A stretch of DNA of 64,000 bases, from IMG/VR virus record IMGVR_UViG_3300008108_000237, positions 1 to 64,000 of that record; one strand, given 5' to 3'. The notes beneath the pieces were generated by a model, which saw nothing but the letters and a program-made list of their open reading frames with translations, was not told the origin of the DNA and did not search any database. The position numbers and the translations under genes are program-made. This document shows, piece by piece, positions 17,301 to 27,002 of this stretch. Position 1 is the stretch's first letter. Each line of letters begins with the position of its first letter. The DNA is from a virus.

Positions 17301-19229
17301 CGCTTGTGCAAAAATTGAAGATTTTATTTGAACATCTTCGGACGGTGTTCCATCTTGTCCAAAAATTGTTTCGAATCCTTCAAAATAACTTGGAGGAAAT
17401 GAAACATAAGACAGTACACCCCTTGTTCCTCCTAATAATGCCTGAGAATCAATTTTGGTCTCAGCACATGAACAAGATTGACATTCAGGGTAAGTAATCA
17501 TTGGAAGTCTAATAGTGAAGTTTTTGGTCTCACACCGTAAACCAGTTTCGTTACAAATAAAACCAAAAGGTCTTACCTTAATAACGGGGATTTCAACACC
17601 ACAAAGAAAACACAATGCTTGTATTACTATTGTATAGATAAACAAAAGTAAATGTGAGACAATAAGTAATACTAACCCCACAAATTGTAAAACTGTGAAT
17701 ATAATTGAAAATAGAAAAAATAACAAATCGAAATTTTTGAAGCCATCGTTGACTGGAAATTTATTTGTTGTACTATCACAACTGTTGTCATCTATCTCTT
17801 TAATCCCAATGAATCTACCCGTACCTCCTTTTTTATATTGGTCAATCAATGATGATATAGTATAAACTCTGTTGAATTGAAATTCGTAGAAAGTGTCCTC
17901 ACAATCAATTATTTCATTGAGTCTATCTATTCGTTCCGTTCCAGTAAATCCATTTGTATATCCTGTCCATGCCAATCCGAAGTAATACGAACTTTCTTGT
18001 AAGTCTCTCGCAGTTTGACTTGAATTTGTTGGGTCTAAAGTTGAACTCTGCCAACCATATTCTTTCACATTCGGAATCAAATAATTTGGTCTTCTTGTTT
18101 GAGCAGTCAAATCTCTCGACTGAGTCCATTTTACTTTGAACCTATATTTTGCTTTGGTGGGTATTCCCAACGTTGCATCATTGGACAATACTCTCTCACC
18201 AAATTCATTAGTGATTATATAGTCCAAATTCATTGGTAATTCGGTCAACCACGTACCATCCCCATCAATTACGTTTCCCGCTTGTTCTAACTCATAAACC
18301 TCCAATACAGGATTTCCATCCTCATCTTGTTGTATAGTTTGTCGAATTGCTAATATTTGTCCAGGTCCTGATGTTAAACCACAAAGGTTTCCCATGTTGT
18401 CTTTAGGTCTACAATTTCTTCTTATCCTGACATTATCAGGAGAAGAAAACATTGAACCCATGAAAACAGCTGTCGGTTGAATGTCTACATTTGCATCATC
18501 TCTCAAGTCAAAATCCAACCTGTTGATGGATATTTGACAAATCTCAGGGTCCCCCCATAAAGGAGATACTTCGAGAGTTTTTGTCAAGTTTATAATTTGA
18601 GGAAGGGAATTCAAATCAGTTGAACTTCTGAATTTATTTCCTGCAACTTGAGCTTCCGTGGCTAATCCAATTCTAACTAAATCTTGTGGAGTAAGAGAAA
18701 ATTCTCCTATGTCTGACAAGTCCACATCCATCACAACTGTTTGAGTTCCGAGAGGAACCCCCATAATCATGTAATCACCACTATCATTAGTTTTGGATGT
18801 AAATCTGTAATATTTGTCATAAATTTCAACAGTAGTACTTCCTGTCAATACATCAGGACGAGATGGTAAAGTACCTGTTGCAGCATGTTTGGAGTATGAA
18901 GGTGTGTATGGAAGTAGATTATATCTATATCCGTCTTCATTTTTATCGGTTGGAGATTTGTAGGGATATATAGATGTAATTAATGGATTAGATTCATCGA
19001 CTTGTTCAATCGGAATAAAAATAGAAACCCTTGCATTCGGTAATCCAAATCCATTGTTTGCCGTTACTCTACCAACTAACACACCATAGTCTGCACAACT
19101 TCTTGTGTAGATGTCTGTTTGTTGTATTTTGAGAGATAAAATTTCTAAGAACTCAAACTCTTGGTCTAACTGTACGTTGATTGATTTGTTTATACCAAGT
19201 TCGGTCTTAATTCTATATGAATCACCCAT
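14388..19229 (-). CDS. Very large baseplate-cluster protein with hydrophobic segments
   Basis: This 1613-aa protein begins MGDSYRIKTELGINKSINVQ. Residues about 45-180 look like carboxypeptidase-regulatory/CNA-B-type beta sandwiches (VLVGRVTANNGFGLPNARVS, then TNDSGDYMIMGVPLGTQ). Residues about 498-548 form a long, strongly hydrophobic stretch (LLFFLFSIIFTVLQFVGLVL and onward), and residues about 1043-1073 form a second one (PFLFPFVVGIFAVGALIATL). A cysteine-rich patch follows the first (ICNETGLRC, then ECQSCSCAE). It lies directly after the gp6-like wedge gene, where T4 keeps its large wedge protein gp7, but I see no sequence match to gp7. The hydrophobic segments are unusual for a soluble baseplate protein and suggest a part that inserts into, or is buried until contact with, the host membrane. 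Confidence 0.7.
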   Translation of the reverse strand: MGDSYRIKTELGINKSINVQLDQEFEFLEILSLKIQQTDIYTRSCADYGVLVGRVTANNGFGLPNARVSIFIPIEQVDESNPLITSIYPYKSPTDKNEDGYRYNLLPYTPSYSKHAATGTLPSRPDVLTGSTTVEIYDKYYRFTSKTNDSGDYMIMGVPLGTQTVVMDVDLSDIGEFSLTPQDLVRIGLATEAQVAGNKFRSSTDLNSLPQIINLTKTLEVSPLWGDPEICQISINRLDFDLRDDANVDIQPTAVFMGSMFSSPDNVRIRRNCRPKDNMGNLCGLTSGPGQILAIRQTIQQDEDGNPVLEVYELEQAGNVIDGDGTWLTELPMNLDYIITNEFGERVLSNDATLGIPTKAKYRFKVKWTQSRDLTAQTRRPNYLIPNVKEYGWQSSTLDPTNSSQTARDLQESSYYFGLAWTGYTNGFTGTERIDRLNEIIDCEDTFYEFQFNRVYTISSLIDQYKKGGTGRFIGIKEIDDNSCDSTTNKFPVNDGFKNFDLLFFLFSIIFTVLQFVGLVLLIVSHLLLFIYTIVIQALCFLCGVEIPVIKVRPFGFICNETGLRCETKNFTIRLPMITYPECQSCSCAETKIDSQALLGGTRGVLSYVSFPPSYFEGFETIFGQDGTPSEDVQIKSSIFAQALAGNNDSVSDLSLFKTPKSSVVRFLSEESDERKHFAFSESLTLGERINVFNTRNTYFDNLNKIKVTFAQNSNFGKFHYDNTITVLSNQFYESGQLLTSVNPATTTDRNFLYTAETVNGVVNGITGTTIQQATTINVDYAVTQTTDQTVLYTLPTGSTITRQIYPQDREYFQVITAITVADAIKIWNVETLECFPNVIAAPSRLILARKRAVRGYSRNDKDFLISPLDAFTDIENQYILILQRGVDPYSPKYTNQYSLGRIFGKNIDDSSLTITAQTRLNIPIQKLTQTNISVQPFNQNGMFYPSYFFTPGDNFSGFTTSTVGYYGSLDANTSGVRGLNDKNIGGVTGVVSRTNNDFYSPNQNSAKYDESEDVSGASYIFSNITAFSLNPLSAVILGSSASILPLAAIPFLFPFVVGIFAVGALIATLLAVNFNYRDVIYQYATPNAYPSLSANPMSISSKVINVMRTDRLPSSDSLNGSSWQTNPALLQQNNNFTFYQIIDADQPIDLASYSTGAEIVTPDIEGQPNYLTVLSSFNCENMVGLSCYTGFGSDFEINQECTTKDAVEEGCYMFLRKPGTDLSKDISNFNEWAYRFRFFYGLCRGVLSQSFMNNWINGSLYFFPIQVDTFYNKQNQISQVRFCEDVVYYNRDSNNFYYRSSPYNLTTNKFVGKLTNNVNSLNTVNLLFPTTVINMGMKDYFYSEITFDTSTRGYIIPNINPTSYGDTSDLVNLFVISRITDDKFLRDLISSGDNGINQLFSRRQKRIDGDLAQLMSINSEIGNINYSPEYYDSVSGATNQPTQILGTASNPTIAVWFSSTTEDLQTKDYLTPGRINFRGTDDVGYYPYPYGIKSQIVPFYQWKLNNTNLIFGNQYNDWATSFSDIVQNSRFQSLDRYSPDTPYFWSNNSESNDLNARGYIFNVNGTVGDGTYSATGALKQKFVVGAPFQFYFGTVLGETALDKFKRKYSVDE

Positions 19230-19245
19230 CTATTGTCTTTAGTTT

Positions 19246-19252
19246 ATAAATA
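19246..19252 (-). promoter_or_regulatory. TATTTAT promoter-like motif before the 1613-aa gene
   Basis: The coding strand reads GTATTTATAAACTAAAG, 16 nt before the ATG at 19229, inside a 97-base gap with no other feature seen. Confidence 0.5.
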
Positions 19253-19326
19253 CTTTATGTGTAATTTTTCAAAGTATGAATACACACATCATAAATTATA
19301 GACCAAACTGATAGATAATAAACCTA

Positions 19327-21165
19327 TTACGATAATGTTGTAGATTGGTAATTTATAACCGAAACTTTAATATCCTTATTTGGATATCGAATTTGGTAAA
19401 CTTGAGAAGGTTGTGCAAAGATTGTTGCGTTGGTAGGTGCAATTTGTCTTGTTTCAGGATCGGAATATTCCATGGAAGTTTCTGCTGATGAATATTGCCC
19501 ACCAACATTATTGAAAATCTTAATCGAAGACACACTCAATACCCCATTTTGATTTTGAACAATACTTTGTATTTCAGACAGATATACATTTTGTCCCAGT
19601 TCTCTTACTTGAGGGTTAAAATATGTAGAAATTCTGTCAACTATGTCAGCAATTACTTGCCCCGAGTTTTGTGCTGCTGTTAAGACAACTTGAACTTCGA
19701 CACTCAAATCAATTACTTCAGCTGTGAAAATTGATATATAATCATTCATCATTCTGTAGTTGGATAGATATGTTGCAATATTCTGTCTCAAAGTATTTGA
19801 AACGATATTTGTCAACTTACCCGAAGTATCGTAAGATAATAACTGAATCAATATTTTATTATTGTTTTCAGTCACAGATACTTTTGCAGGTGCTCCAAAC
19901 TCTGAAGGCATGTTTCTAATAATTGACTCATAATCTTGTACTGTCACGGCTCTCTTCTGTGCTGAGAAGTTGAACGAAACATAATTTCTTATTTCTTCAA
20001 GTGACGGTAATCCCGCTCCACCGATTGCCGCAGTAACGTTGTTACATCTCAAAGAATTGACAACTGAAGAGTTTGTAAGTTCAGATGGTCCATTAACAAA
20101 GAATGATACTGTTCCAATTTGTGTAATAACGTTAGTCCCCAAGTTTGTTCCTAATCCTCCACCAACTCTATATTGAACAAATAGTGTAGAGTTAGGACTC
20201 AAAGCTGAACCCAAAGATAAATTATTAGAATACCTTTGAAGGTCTATGGTTGCTCCTACAGTTGTGAATTGGTCCAATGCATCCTGAGCGGTGTTCGTTC
20301 CTCCTCCAAATGTTAGTTTCTTAAATCCCTCAGGAGTATATTCACTAATGAATCTGTTTGATGTTTGGATATATCTTCCTACCTTAATACCAGGTTGGTC
20401 TGAAACTTTTGTCGGGTCCTCAATGAAAACTCTGTCTTCAGCTAAGGCGTCCACTTCATACCATTTGTTAGGTGAACCCAAAAATTCTGCGACAGTTGGT
20501 ATATTTGTATATTCCGTTCCACTCTTTAATAAAACACTTGTAATACCCAGAACATTTTTTTCAGGTAAAAACAATTCGAAGAATGGCTTCACATCATTAG
20601 GAGTGATTACTCTCTTGAATACTTTGGTAATTCCATTTACAACAAGTTCTCTTTTTGTGATTGTGTAATTGATAATCACGTTGTTGGCGTTTCGATTTGG
20701 AATCTTCAATCTATTCGGAAAACCTTGTGCGTTATATGGTGAAGAAAAATCAACATCATATATGTTTTCAAACACAATACCCGCACCTGAGACTTGTGAA
20801 CCTCTTGCTAAAACTCCCAAGTATCTTTCATCTTCTTTATCACCAAATACAGGAACAGTAATCGAAAAATCTACTAAGGCTACGGATGGTCTTTGACCAG
20901 GTAATTTTAATCCATAAGTTCTTGCAATGTTATAAATTGAAGACCTTTGTTGTGCGTATTGTAATACAGTTTCTTGAATACTTCTATCAATATGATAGTG
21001 TAAGTTGTCTGCAACAGCAGCATTCAAATCCAAAAACACTGAAAATACAGATGCATCATTAAAATCCTGTATAAGTTCAGGATAATAAGTTCTTACATAG
21101 TTGAGTAACTCAGTTCTTATTCCCTGATAGTCTCTGGTGGTATATGAAATTTTACGATTTGCCAT
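19327..21165 (-). CDS. Baseplate wedge protein, gp6/Baseplate-J family
   Basis: This 612-aa protein begins MANRKISYTTRDYQGIRTEL. It matches the T4 gp6/P2 gpJ family. It has an N-terminal helical region (YPELIQDFNDASVFSVFLDL, then AAVADNLHYHIDRS) and a central beta domain. A C-terminal segment contains the conserved RAVTVQDYESIIRNMPSEFG. T4 gp6 is 660 aa and forms the iris-like inner ring of wedges. The gp25-like gene lies 5 bases upstream, the same pairing as in other contractile-tail systems. Confidence 0.9.
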   Translation of the reverse strand: MANRKISYTTRDYQGIRTELLNYVRTYYPELIQDFNDASVFSVFLDLNAAVADNLHYHIDRSIQETVLQYAQQRSSIYNIARTYGLKLPGQRPSVALVDFSITVPVFGDKEDERYLGVLARGSQVSGAGIVFENIYDVDFSSPYNAQGFPNRLKIPNRNANNVIINYTITKRELVVNGITKVFKRVITPNDVKPFFELFLPEKNVLGITSVLLKSGTEYTNIPTVAEFLGSPNKWYEVDALAEDRVFIEDPTKVSDQPGIKVGRYIQTSNRFISEYTPEGFKKLTFGGGTNTAQDALDQFTTVGATIDLQRYSNNLSLGSALSPNSTLFVQYRVGGGLGTNLGTNVITQIGTVSFFVNGPSELTNSSVVNSLRCNNVTAAIGGAGLPSLEEIRNYVSFNFSAQKRAVTVQDYESIIRNMPSEFGAPAKVSVTENNNKILIQLLSYDTSGKLTNIVSNTLRQNIATYLSNYRMMNDYISIFTAEVIDLSVEVQVVLTAAQNSGQVIADIVDRISTYFNPQVRELGQNVYLSEIQSIVQNQNGVLSVSSIKIFNNVGGQYSSAETSMEYSDPETRQIAPTNATIFAQPSQVYQIRYPNKDIKVSVINYQSTTLS

Positions 21166-21170
21166 CTATA

Positions 21171-21641
21171 TTAAATATTGATAATAACAAAATCATTTTG
21201 AGCGAAAGTCGATCTGTTATTTGAATAATCTATTCTAATTTTTGCAGTGTATTCGGATGTCCCTTTACCTGGTAATCTGTATATTGGAGATTCACTTGTT
21301 CCAATAGTATTCTCACCCAACATAGTATCAACTTCTAACTCAGGGTCTGCTGGAGTTATTGAAATCTGATTCAAGAGTAGATTTGGCATGAATGTTTGAA
21401 CCGCTTCTCTAATATCAGATTGTATTGCGTCGAATGTCAATCCATCGAAAGGTTCAAATAAGAATTCATATAATCTTGTACCAAATGTTGGTAAATAATA
21501 TCTACTTCCTTTTCTCGTTAAAAGAAGGTGAATCAGATCAGATTTTATCTGTTGGGATTCCAACTGAGTAAGCTCCAAGTAATCTCCTCGTCTAGAATCT
21601 CTGAATGGAAAATTAATACCGTATGTAACTCCGTTTGCCAT
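21171..21641 (-). CDS. Baseplate wedge protein, gp25/GPW family
   Basis: This 156-aa protein shows the GPW/gp25 signature: IKSDLIHLLLTRKGSRYYLP, then TFGTRLYEFLFEPFD and IREAVQTFMP. In contractile tails this lysozyme-like fold (without enzyme activity) joins the wedge to the sheath initiator. T4 gp25 is 132 aa. It opens the gp25-gp6 pair and is preceded by two TATTTAT motifs and the terminator of the nrd operon. Confidence 0.92.
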   Translation of the reverse strand: MANGVTYGINFPFRDSRRGDYLELTQLESQQIKSDLIHLLLTRKGSRYYLPTFGTRLYEFLFEPFDGLTFDAIQSDIREAVQTFMPNLLLNQISITPADPELEVDTMLGENTIGTSESPIYRLPGKGTSEYTAKIRIDYSNNRSTFAQNDFVIINI

Positions 21642-21672
21642 AAAGATAAATATAAGTCCCTTGTTTTTCCTT

Positions 21673-21679
21673 ATAAATA
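21673..21679 (-). promoter_or_regulatory. TATTTAT promoter-like motif before gp25-like gene
   Basis: The coding strand reads CTATTTATAAGG, 31 nt before the ATG at 21641. A second copy (ATATTTATC) lies at 21646-21652, 4 nt before the ATG. The motif sits immediately downstream of the nrdA terminator, as expected where one transcription unit ends and a late one begins. Confidence 0.5.
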
Positions 21680-21692
21680 GCCCAAAATAAAA

Positions 21693-21713
21693 AATCCCGA
21701 ATTACTCGGGATT
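21693..21713 (-). terminator. Intrinsic terminator after nrdA
   Basis: The coding strand has the stem AATCCCGA / TCGGGATT around a 5-nt loop, followed by TTTTTATTTT. It lies 11 bases after the nrdA stop and closes the replication/nucleotide operon. It is a textbook intrinsic-terminator shape. Confidence 0.85.
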
Positions 21714-21723
21714 AATTATTTAA

Positions 21724-24150
21724 TTAAGAAGAACAACCGAAACATTCAATTTCAATTCCTTCAGGTTTGGGTGGTAAATTCATACTACTATAATCAACCT
21801 TCGGAACTTCTACAACAGGTTTAGGTTTTTGAACTTTAGATACATCCAAAGCTAAATGTTTAGCACCCGTTGAAATTGCTTTTGTTCTAACATAGTAACA
21901 AAGAGTCTTCAAACCTTTTTCCCACGAATGGAAGTGAGATGAAGTAATCTTAGACAATGTAGGGTTAGACATATAGATATTCATAGATTGAGATTGGTCT
22001 ATAAATGGTGCTCTGTCCGCCGCCATATTGATAAGTTCTCTTTGTGAAATTTCCCAAATGGTTTTGTACTTTGGAATAAGATGTTCAATCCTTTTAACTT
22101 TTTTATTGTAGTTCTTGTCTTCAATATCAAGATACTGATTGAAATTAATGTTTTGAATTGAACCTTCATTCAATATAATTTCATTTTTCAAATCTTCACA
22201 CCAAATACCAATCTTCTCAAAATCATTGATTAAGTATTTGTTTACAATCATAATCTCACCACCTACAACTCTTCGGTTAAATAACGCTGAGTGTGCTGGT
22301 TCTGTCATTTCGAATGAACCAGTGATTTTTGCTGAGGAAGCTACTGGCATCTGAGCGGTGAACAATGAGTTACAAACTCCATATTCCTGAACATCTTTCT
22401 TCAACGGTTCCCAATCCAAAAACAAATCAGAATCTTTGATTCCCCACATGTCAAATTGGAAAATACCTTTTGACATCGGAGACCCTTTGAAGAACTCATA
22501 AGGTTTTCTAACTCCTCTCTTACATAAATCATTACTTTCTGTAATCGCTGCGAAATAAATTGCTTCGAAGATATTCTTATTTAATGATTGTGCTTCTTCT
22601 GAAGTAAAGATGTAATCCATAAGACAGAAAACATCAGCAAGTCCTTGAACTCCAATACCAATTGCTCTTTGTTCAAGACCACCTTTCAATCCTTTGGAGG
22701 TTGAATAGTTGTTTTTGTCAATAACATTGTTCAAAGCTCTTACTGCCTTTCTTACTTCTTGGATAAGAAGAGAGTAATCGAATTTACCATCGACAACAAA
22801 GTTCTTCAAAACAATTGATGAAAGAGTACAAATCGCCGTGGTTTGTTCGTCAGTGTATTGATAGATTTCATTACAAAGATTGGATTGTTTAATTACTCCA
22901 ATGTTTTGATGATTTGATTTCTTGTTCGCACTGTCCTTAGCACATAGATAAGGAACACCCGTCTCAACTTGAGATTCAATTACTTTGGTCCAAATCTCTT
23001 GAGCTTTAACTTTTCTTCCAAGACCAGCGTCGACAGCCATTTGGTAATTTTTCTCATATTCGTCACCAAAACATTCTTGAAGAGGTTTAATTCCCGCTTT
23101 GATAATATCGTTAGGACAGAACAAATACCAATCCTCATTGTTCTTCACCGCTCTCATAAAATTGTCAGGAATCCACAAAGCGGTAAATAAATCTCTCGCT
23201 CTCAATTCTTCTGCGCCTGTATTCTTTTTGATGTCTAACAAATCAAAAATGTCTTTATGCCATGGTTCCAAATAAATCGCCGCACTACCAGGTCTTCTAC
23301 CTTGTTGATTGAAAAATCTCAAAGACTCATTTACGATTTTCAAGTATTTTAATAATCCACCCGCAAATCCACCAGATGATTTAATTCTACTTTCTTTACT
23401 TCGGATGTTTGACATACACAATCCAATACCAGCGGCATCAGATGAATAAGTTGATATATCATTCAAAGTTTTCAAAAGTCCATCTCTTGAATCTGAATTA
23501 TTATAATGTAAAACACAAGACGCTAATTGAGGAACTTTGGTTCCTGAATTAATCATGATTGGTGTTGCCTTCGAAATACGTTGACTTGAAAGGGAATCAT
23601 AATATTCCACAGCCTCTTCGAATGAATTAGTAACCCACAAAGCAACTCTCATGTACATGTGTTGTGGTCTTTCGACCACTTTACCTTGAGGTGTTTTTAA
23701 CAAATACATTTCCTGTAAAGATCTCCAAGCAAAATAATCAAAGTTATAATCATTCTCATGATTGATTACATCATCAATTTTTTGTGGGCCATATCTTTCA
23801 ATAATCTCAATCAACTCATCGTGAACTACTCCATCAACATGTAATGAATGCATCACATTTGAGAAACTTGGGTCACTATCTTTGTGATAGGATGAAATAG
23901 CGACGGACGCTGCAAGTCTTGAATAATCATAGTGACTTCCTGTATAAGAAGCCGCAATTTCATAAACAAGTTTATCTAACTCCTTTGTAGTAATGTTTCC
24001 TTCAGTTGGTACAGATGTAATAACTTTGATGAAAATTTCATCAGAGTTCACGGTCAGACCTTTCGAAGCTCTTTTAATTCTATTGTAAATTTTTTGGGGA
24101 TTGAAAGACACATCTTCCCCACCTCTTTTTTTAATTTTTAACGACATCAT
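21724..24150 (-). CDS. nrdA: Ribonucleoside-diphosphate reductase, class Ia alpha subunit
   Basis: This 808-aa protein reduces ribonucleotides to deoxyribonucleotides for phage DNA synthesis, working with NrdB encoded just upstream. Residues 1-90 form an ATP-cone (IKKRGGEDVSFNPQKIYNRI), the usual allosteric activity site. Active-site residues are visible: Cys near 210 (QLASCVLHYNN), Cys near 424 in SNLCNEI with its Asn and Glu, and Cys near 439 (AICTLSS). The paired tyrosines of the radical path are in CYYVRTKA. The C-terminal CFGCSS carries the redox pair that is recharged by thioredoxin or glutaredoxin. Length is normal for the family. Two ATG codons are adjacent at the start; either could be used. 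Confidence 0.97.
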   Translation of the reverse strand: MMSLKIKKRGGEDVSFNPQKIYNRIKRASKGLTVNSDEIFIKVITSVPTEGNITTKELDKLVYEIAASYTGSHYDYSRLAASVAISSYHKDSDPSFSNVMHSLHVDGVVHDELIEIIERYGPQKIDDVINHENDYNFDYFAWRSLQEMYLLKTPQGKVVERPQHMYMRVALWVTNSFEEAVEYYDSLSSQRISKATPIMINSGTKVPQLASCVLHYNNSDSRDGLLKTLNDISTYSSDAAGIGLCMSNIRSKESRIKSSGGFAGGLLKYLKIVNESLRFFNQQGRRPGSAAIYLEPWHKDIFDLLDIKKNTGAEELRARDLFTALWIPDNFMRAVKNNEDWYLFCPNDIIKAGIKPLQECFGDEYEKNYQMAVDAGLGRKVKAQEIWTKVIESQVETGVPYLCAKDSANKKSNHQNIGVIKQSNLCNEIYQYTDEQTTAICTLSSIVLKNFVVDGKFDYSLLIQEVRKAVRALNNVIDKNNYSTSKGLKGGLEQRAIGIGVQGLADVFCLMDYIFTSEEAQSLNKNIFEAIYFAAITESNDLCKRGVRKPYEFFKGSPMSKGIFQFDMWGIKDSDLFLDWEPLKKDVQEYGVCNSLFTAQMPVASSAKITGSFEMTEPAHSALFNRRVVGGEIMIVNKYLINDFEKIGIWCEDLKNEIILNEGSIQNINFNQYLDIEDKNYNKKVKRIEHLIPKYKTIWEISQRELINMAADRAPFIDQSQSMNIYMSNPTLSKITSSHFHSWEKGLKTLCYYVRTKAISTGAKHLALDVSKVQKPKPVVEVPKVDYSSMNLPPKPEGIEIECFGCSS

Positions 24151-24166
24151 ATATATTAACCCTTTA

Positions 24167-25114
24167 TTAAAAGTCAGAATCGAATGTTAATGCTTCATTT
24201 AATTTAGCCTTTTGATACTCCATAGTTCTTGATTCAAAAAAGTTTCCTTTAGTTTCAACAGCAATCTGTTCCATAAACTTGAAAGGTTGTTCAACATTGA
24301 ATTCTTTTTTACAACCAAATTTAACTAAAAGTTGGTCAGTAATAAATTCCAAATATTGTTTCATGAGGTTGGAGTTCATACCAATAAGTGAAACTGGTAA
24401 TGATTCGGTAATAAATTCTTTTTCAATCTCCAAAGCTGATAATAGAATTTCTTTAATTCTTTTTTCAGATGGTTTGTTTTCCAAATGGTTGTTCACCAAA
24501 TGAATTGCAAAGTCACAATGTAAGTTTTCATCTTTGAAAATTAAACTATTTGCATTGCACAGACCTTGCATAATACCTCTCGACTTTAACCAAAAAATCG
24601 AACAGAATGACCCTGAGAAAAATATACCTTCAACTGCCGCAAAAGCAATAAGTCTCTCTTGGAAGGTAGAATTTTTAATCCAATCCAACGCCCATGCTGC
24701 TTTTTTCTGTACTGCAGGTAGATTATCCAAAGCGGTGAAACATAATTGTTTTTCTTTCTCATTAGAGATGTAAGTATCAATTAACAATGAATACATCAAA
24801 CTGTGAATGTTCTCCATCATAAGTTGAAATCCATAGAAAAACTTTGCCTCAGGATACTGAACTTCTTTTACAAAGTTTTCTGCAAGGTTTTCATTGACAA
24901 TACCATCAGAAGCCGCAAAGAATGAAAGAATATTTTTGATAAAATATTGTTCGTTCTCGGTGAGGTTATTCCAATCTCTAATATCATTTGTTAAATCGAC
25001 TTCTTCTGCGGTCCAAAACGCTGCTTGATGGGCTTTATAAAATTCCCAAATATCATTGTGTTCAATAGGAAATATTACAAACCTATTAGGATTTTCTACT
25101 AAAATTTTTTCCAT
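24167..25114 (-). CDS. nrdB: Ribonucleoside-diphosphate reductase, class Ia beta subunit
   Basis: This 315-aa protein is the diiron-tyrosyl radical subunit partnering NrdA. All six iron ligands are present (D70, E101, H104, E162, E196, H199), as is the radical tyrosine Y108 in [11 protein letters not shown]. The sequence is of the eukaryote/Bacteroidota type (SDGIVNEN, then [13 protein letters not shown]), unlike E. coli NrdB. The C-terminal [10 protein letters not shown] resembles the peptide by which such subunits dock on the alpha subunit. It lies 16 bases upstream of nrdA in the same operon. Confidence 0.96.
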   Translation of the reverse strand: MEKILVENPNRFVIFPIEHNDIWEFYKAHQAAFWTAEEVDLTNDIRDWNNLTENEQYFIKNILSFFAASDGIVNENLAENFVKEVQYPEAKFFYGFQLMMENIHSLMYSLLIDTYISNEKEKQLCFTALDNLPAVQKKAAWALDWIKNSTFQERLIAFAAVEGIFFSGSFCSIFWLKSRGIMQGLCNANSLIFKDENLHCDFAIHLVNNHLENKPSEKRIKEILLSALEIEKEFITESLPVSLIGMNSNLMKQYLEFITDQLLVKFGCKKEFNVEQPFKFMEQIAVETKGNFFESRTMEYQKAKLNEALTFDSDF

Positions 25115-25128
25115 AATTAAATTGTGTT

Positions 25129-26505
25129 TTATAATTGTTGTTGTTCTTTCTGTTTTCTTTTTTCCATCAACTCTTTGACTCTGTCTCTCTTCTTCTCTTC
25201 TTGTTGTTCTTCAAATCCTAAGAACGTAACTGAACTCTCAGTGTCGATTTCAAGTAGTTCATTATTGAATTTACAATTCTCAAAGACAACTCCGTCTTTA
25301 CCGAGACGAGACTTTGTAATCGCGATGGTCGCCAAGTTCATTTCTTTCTGTTGAAGAGTCTTAGCTACTGTGATAATCACATGACCAACTTGAGCCTTTT
25401 TGATTGACCCACCCATTTGATCTGTGGTTACAACTTCAGATGAAATTGAACTTCTGTTTCCTTGAGTTGCGGTCCATCCAACCAAATTAAGTTCATGACA
25501 CATAGCCTCGAATCCTCTCATTACAGACCCTTCAGCTTTCCACTCATCTTTGGAAGAAGACTCAGGTAGTACACAATCGATATAATCTAACATAATCATA
25601 TCAATCTTAGTACCGTCAGCAATCAATTTTCTTACTTGACCTTTGATTTGATTCATTGTCATAGTATCAGATGCCAACTTCTTCAATACAAGTTTGTTTT
25701 TCATCGTTTCTTGTATTTCAGTTATTTTTGACATAACATCTTCCTTATGTTGAGCCAATTCATCAGGTGCAATTCCTGTCCAAATTGTGAAATGTTTTCT
25801 TTGAACAATCTTCGGATTGTCTTCGAAAAATATTTGGAGAACATTGTACCCCAAATTGAATGCAGTATTTGCAATCTTAGTCAGAATAGTTGTCTTACCA
25901 ACCCCTGTTGGAGCCAATATCACACCTATCTCCCCTTTAGCTAAACCACCCTTAAGTAACTTGTCAATACCTGAAATTCCCATAGGAATTGGATGTCTAT
26001 AATCTTCTTCCAACACTGTTTCCAAGTCTGAGAAAATGTCTGATTGACCTTTCTCTATTTCACCAACTTGTAAGGCTTCTCTAACCAACCCTTCTACTTT
26101 GTCATAAGATTCAAAATCACCTTGAGTGATTATTTTCTGAGCCTTGTCCATAGCCTTTTGAAGTTCCTGTTGTTTACAGAATTTCAAGGCTTTTTCCTGA
26201 ACAAACTGAGTTCCTTCGAATGGAGCATCTTTTACTTGTTTTAGAGTATCCAAAACAATTTTTGCAACCAACTCTTGGGAAACTTCGGATTTGATTATTT
26301 GTTCGAGAGTTTCAAAGTTAGGGGTGGATTCATACTTTTTGTAGTATTCCTTAATCATCTGTAAGATGATTTTGAAATACTTGTTATCGAAATAATTAGA
26401 TTCAATAACATCGAGAATAGATGATGAAAAATCTTTATCTACCACTATTTGATTCAGTAACTGAATCTGAAAAGTGTTCCCTAAGTAATCGAAATTTTTA
26501 TTCAT
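25129..26505 (-). CDS. Replicative DNA helicase, DnaB/gp41 family
   Basis: This 458-aa protein has the RecA-type core of the DnaB superfamily. Walker A is near residue 196 (APTGVGKTT) and Walker B near 302 ([10 protein letters not shown]). A later ATQGNRSS segment with a [11 protein letters not shown] loop matches motif 3/4 regions of DnaB-type helicases. The N-terminal 170 residues resemble the primase-binding domain. The C-terminus is a charged coil ([20 protein letters not shown]). T4 gp41 is 475 aa. It should unwind DNA ahead of the family B polymerase encoded at 58-61 kb. A GGGGAG purine run about 12 nt before the ATG is one of the few Shine-Dalgarno-like sites here. Confidence 0.93.
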   Translation of the reverse strand: MNKNFDYLGNTFQIQLLNQIVVDKDFSSSILDVIESNYFDNKYFKIILQMIKEYYKKYESTPNFETLEQIIKSEVSQELVAKIVLDTLKQVKDAPFEGTQFVQEKALKFCKQQELQKAMDKAQKIITQGDFESYDKVEGLVREALQVGEIEKGQSDIFSDLETVLEEDYRHPIPMGISGIDKLLKGGLAKGEIGVILAPTGVGKTTILTKIANTAFNLGYNVLQIFFEDNPKIVQRKHFTIWTGIAPDELAQHKEDVMSKITEIQETMKNKLVLKKLASDTMTMNQIKGQVRKLIADGTKIDMIMLDYIDCVLPESSSKDEWKAEGSVMRGFEAMCHELNLVGWTATQGNRSSISSEVVTTDQMGGSIKKAQVGHVIITVAKTLQQKEMNLATIAITKSRLGKDGVVFENCKFNNELLEIDTESSVTFLGFEEQQEEKKRDRVKELMEKRKQKEQQQL

Positions 26506-26540
26506 AAATTGTTATATCTCCCCTGTGTATTATTAAATAC

Positions 26541-26993
26541 TCACTTACTTAAATCAAAATCCAAATATTGAAAACTTAATCTTTGTTCTGAAAAAATGTC
26601 AGTCAAATCTCTTAAAATATTTTTCAAAAATGGTCTTACGTCCACGGTATAACGAACTTTCGGTGGAAAATATTTTCCATCAAAAATTCTATGACAAATT
26701 GTCGTGTCTCCAACTTTTACATAAATGTTGAAGATTTCAGGCCCTTCAGTATATGAAGTATCCATAATCGATGGGTCATGCATGATTGACTCACTATTGT
26801 CAGTCATGTAAATTACAGTTTTCATTTTTAGGTGATACTGTAATTCGTCTTTAACCTCATTAATTAGGTTATAGAATTCTATTGAGTTTTTTGCTTTTGG
26901 ATTGTAACCCCTAACATTGAAGTATCTCTGAACGACAATATTGTCATTGAGGGTTAGGAGGAATTCCATTTTGGTGCTTTCTTGCTCTTTCAT
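26541..26993 (-). CDS. Hypothetical protein in the replication operon
   Basis: This 150-aa protein begins MKEQESTKMEFLLTLNDNIV. It looks alpha/beta and soluble, with no cysteine cluster or nucleotide-binding motif. It sits between the FEN-type exonuclease and the helicase, so a role in replication (for example a loader or accessory factor) is possible but not shown by the sequence. I do not recognise the family. Confidence 0.7.
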   Translation of the reverse strand: MKEQESTKMEFLLTLNDNIVVQRYFNVRGYNPKAKNSIEFYNLINEVKDELQYHLKMKTVIYMTDNSESIMHDPSIMDTSYTEGPEIFNIYVKVGDTTICHRIFDGKYFPPKVRYTVDVRPFLKNILRDLTDIFSEQRLSFQYLDFDLSK

Positions 26994-27002
26994 AAAGTGT
27001 TT

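Noticed and set aside
19230-19326. Hairpin in the 97-base gap after the gp6-like gene
   Set aside because: The only pairing seen (GTGTA with TACAC) has a 17-nt loop and no T-tract.
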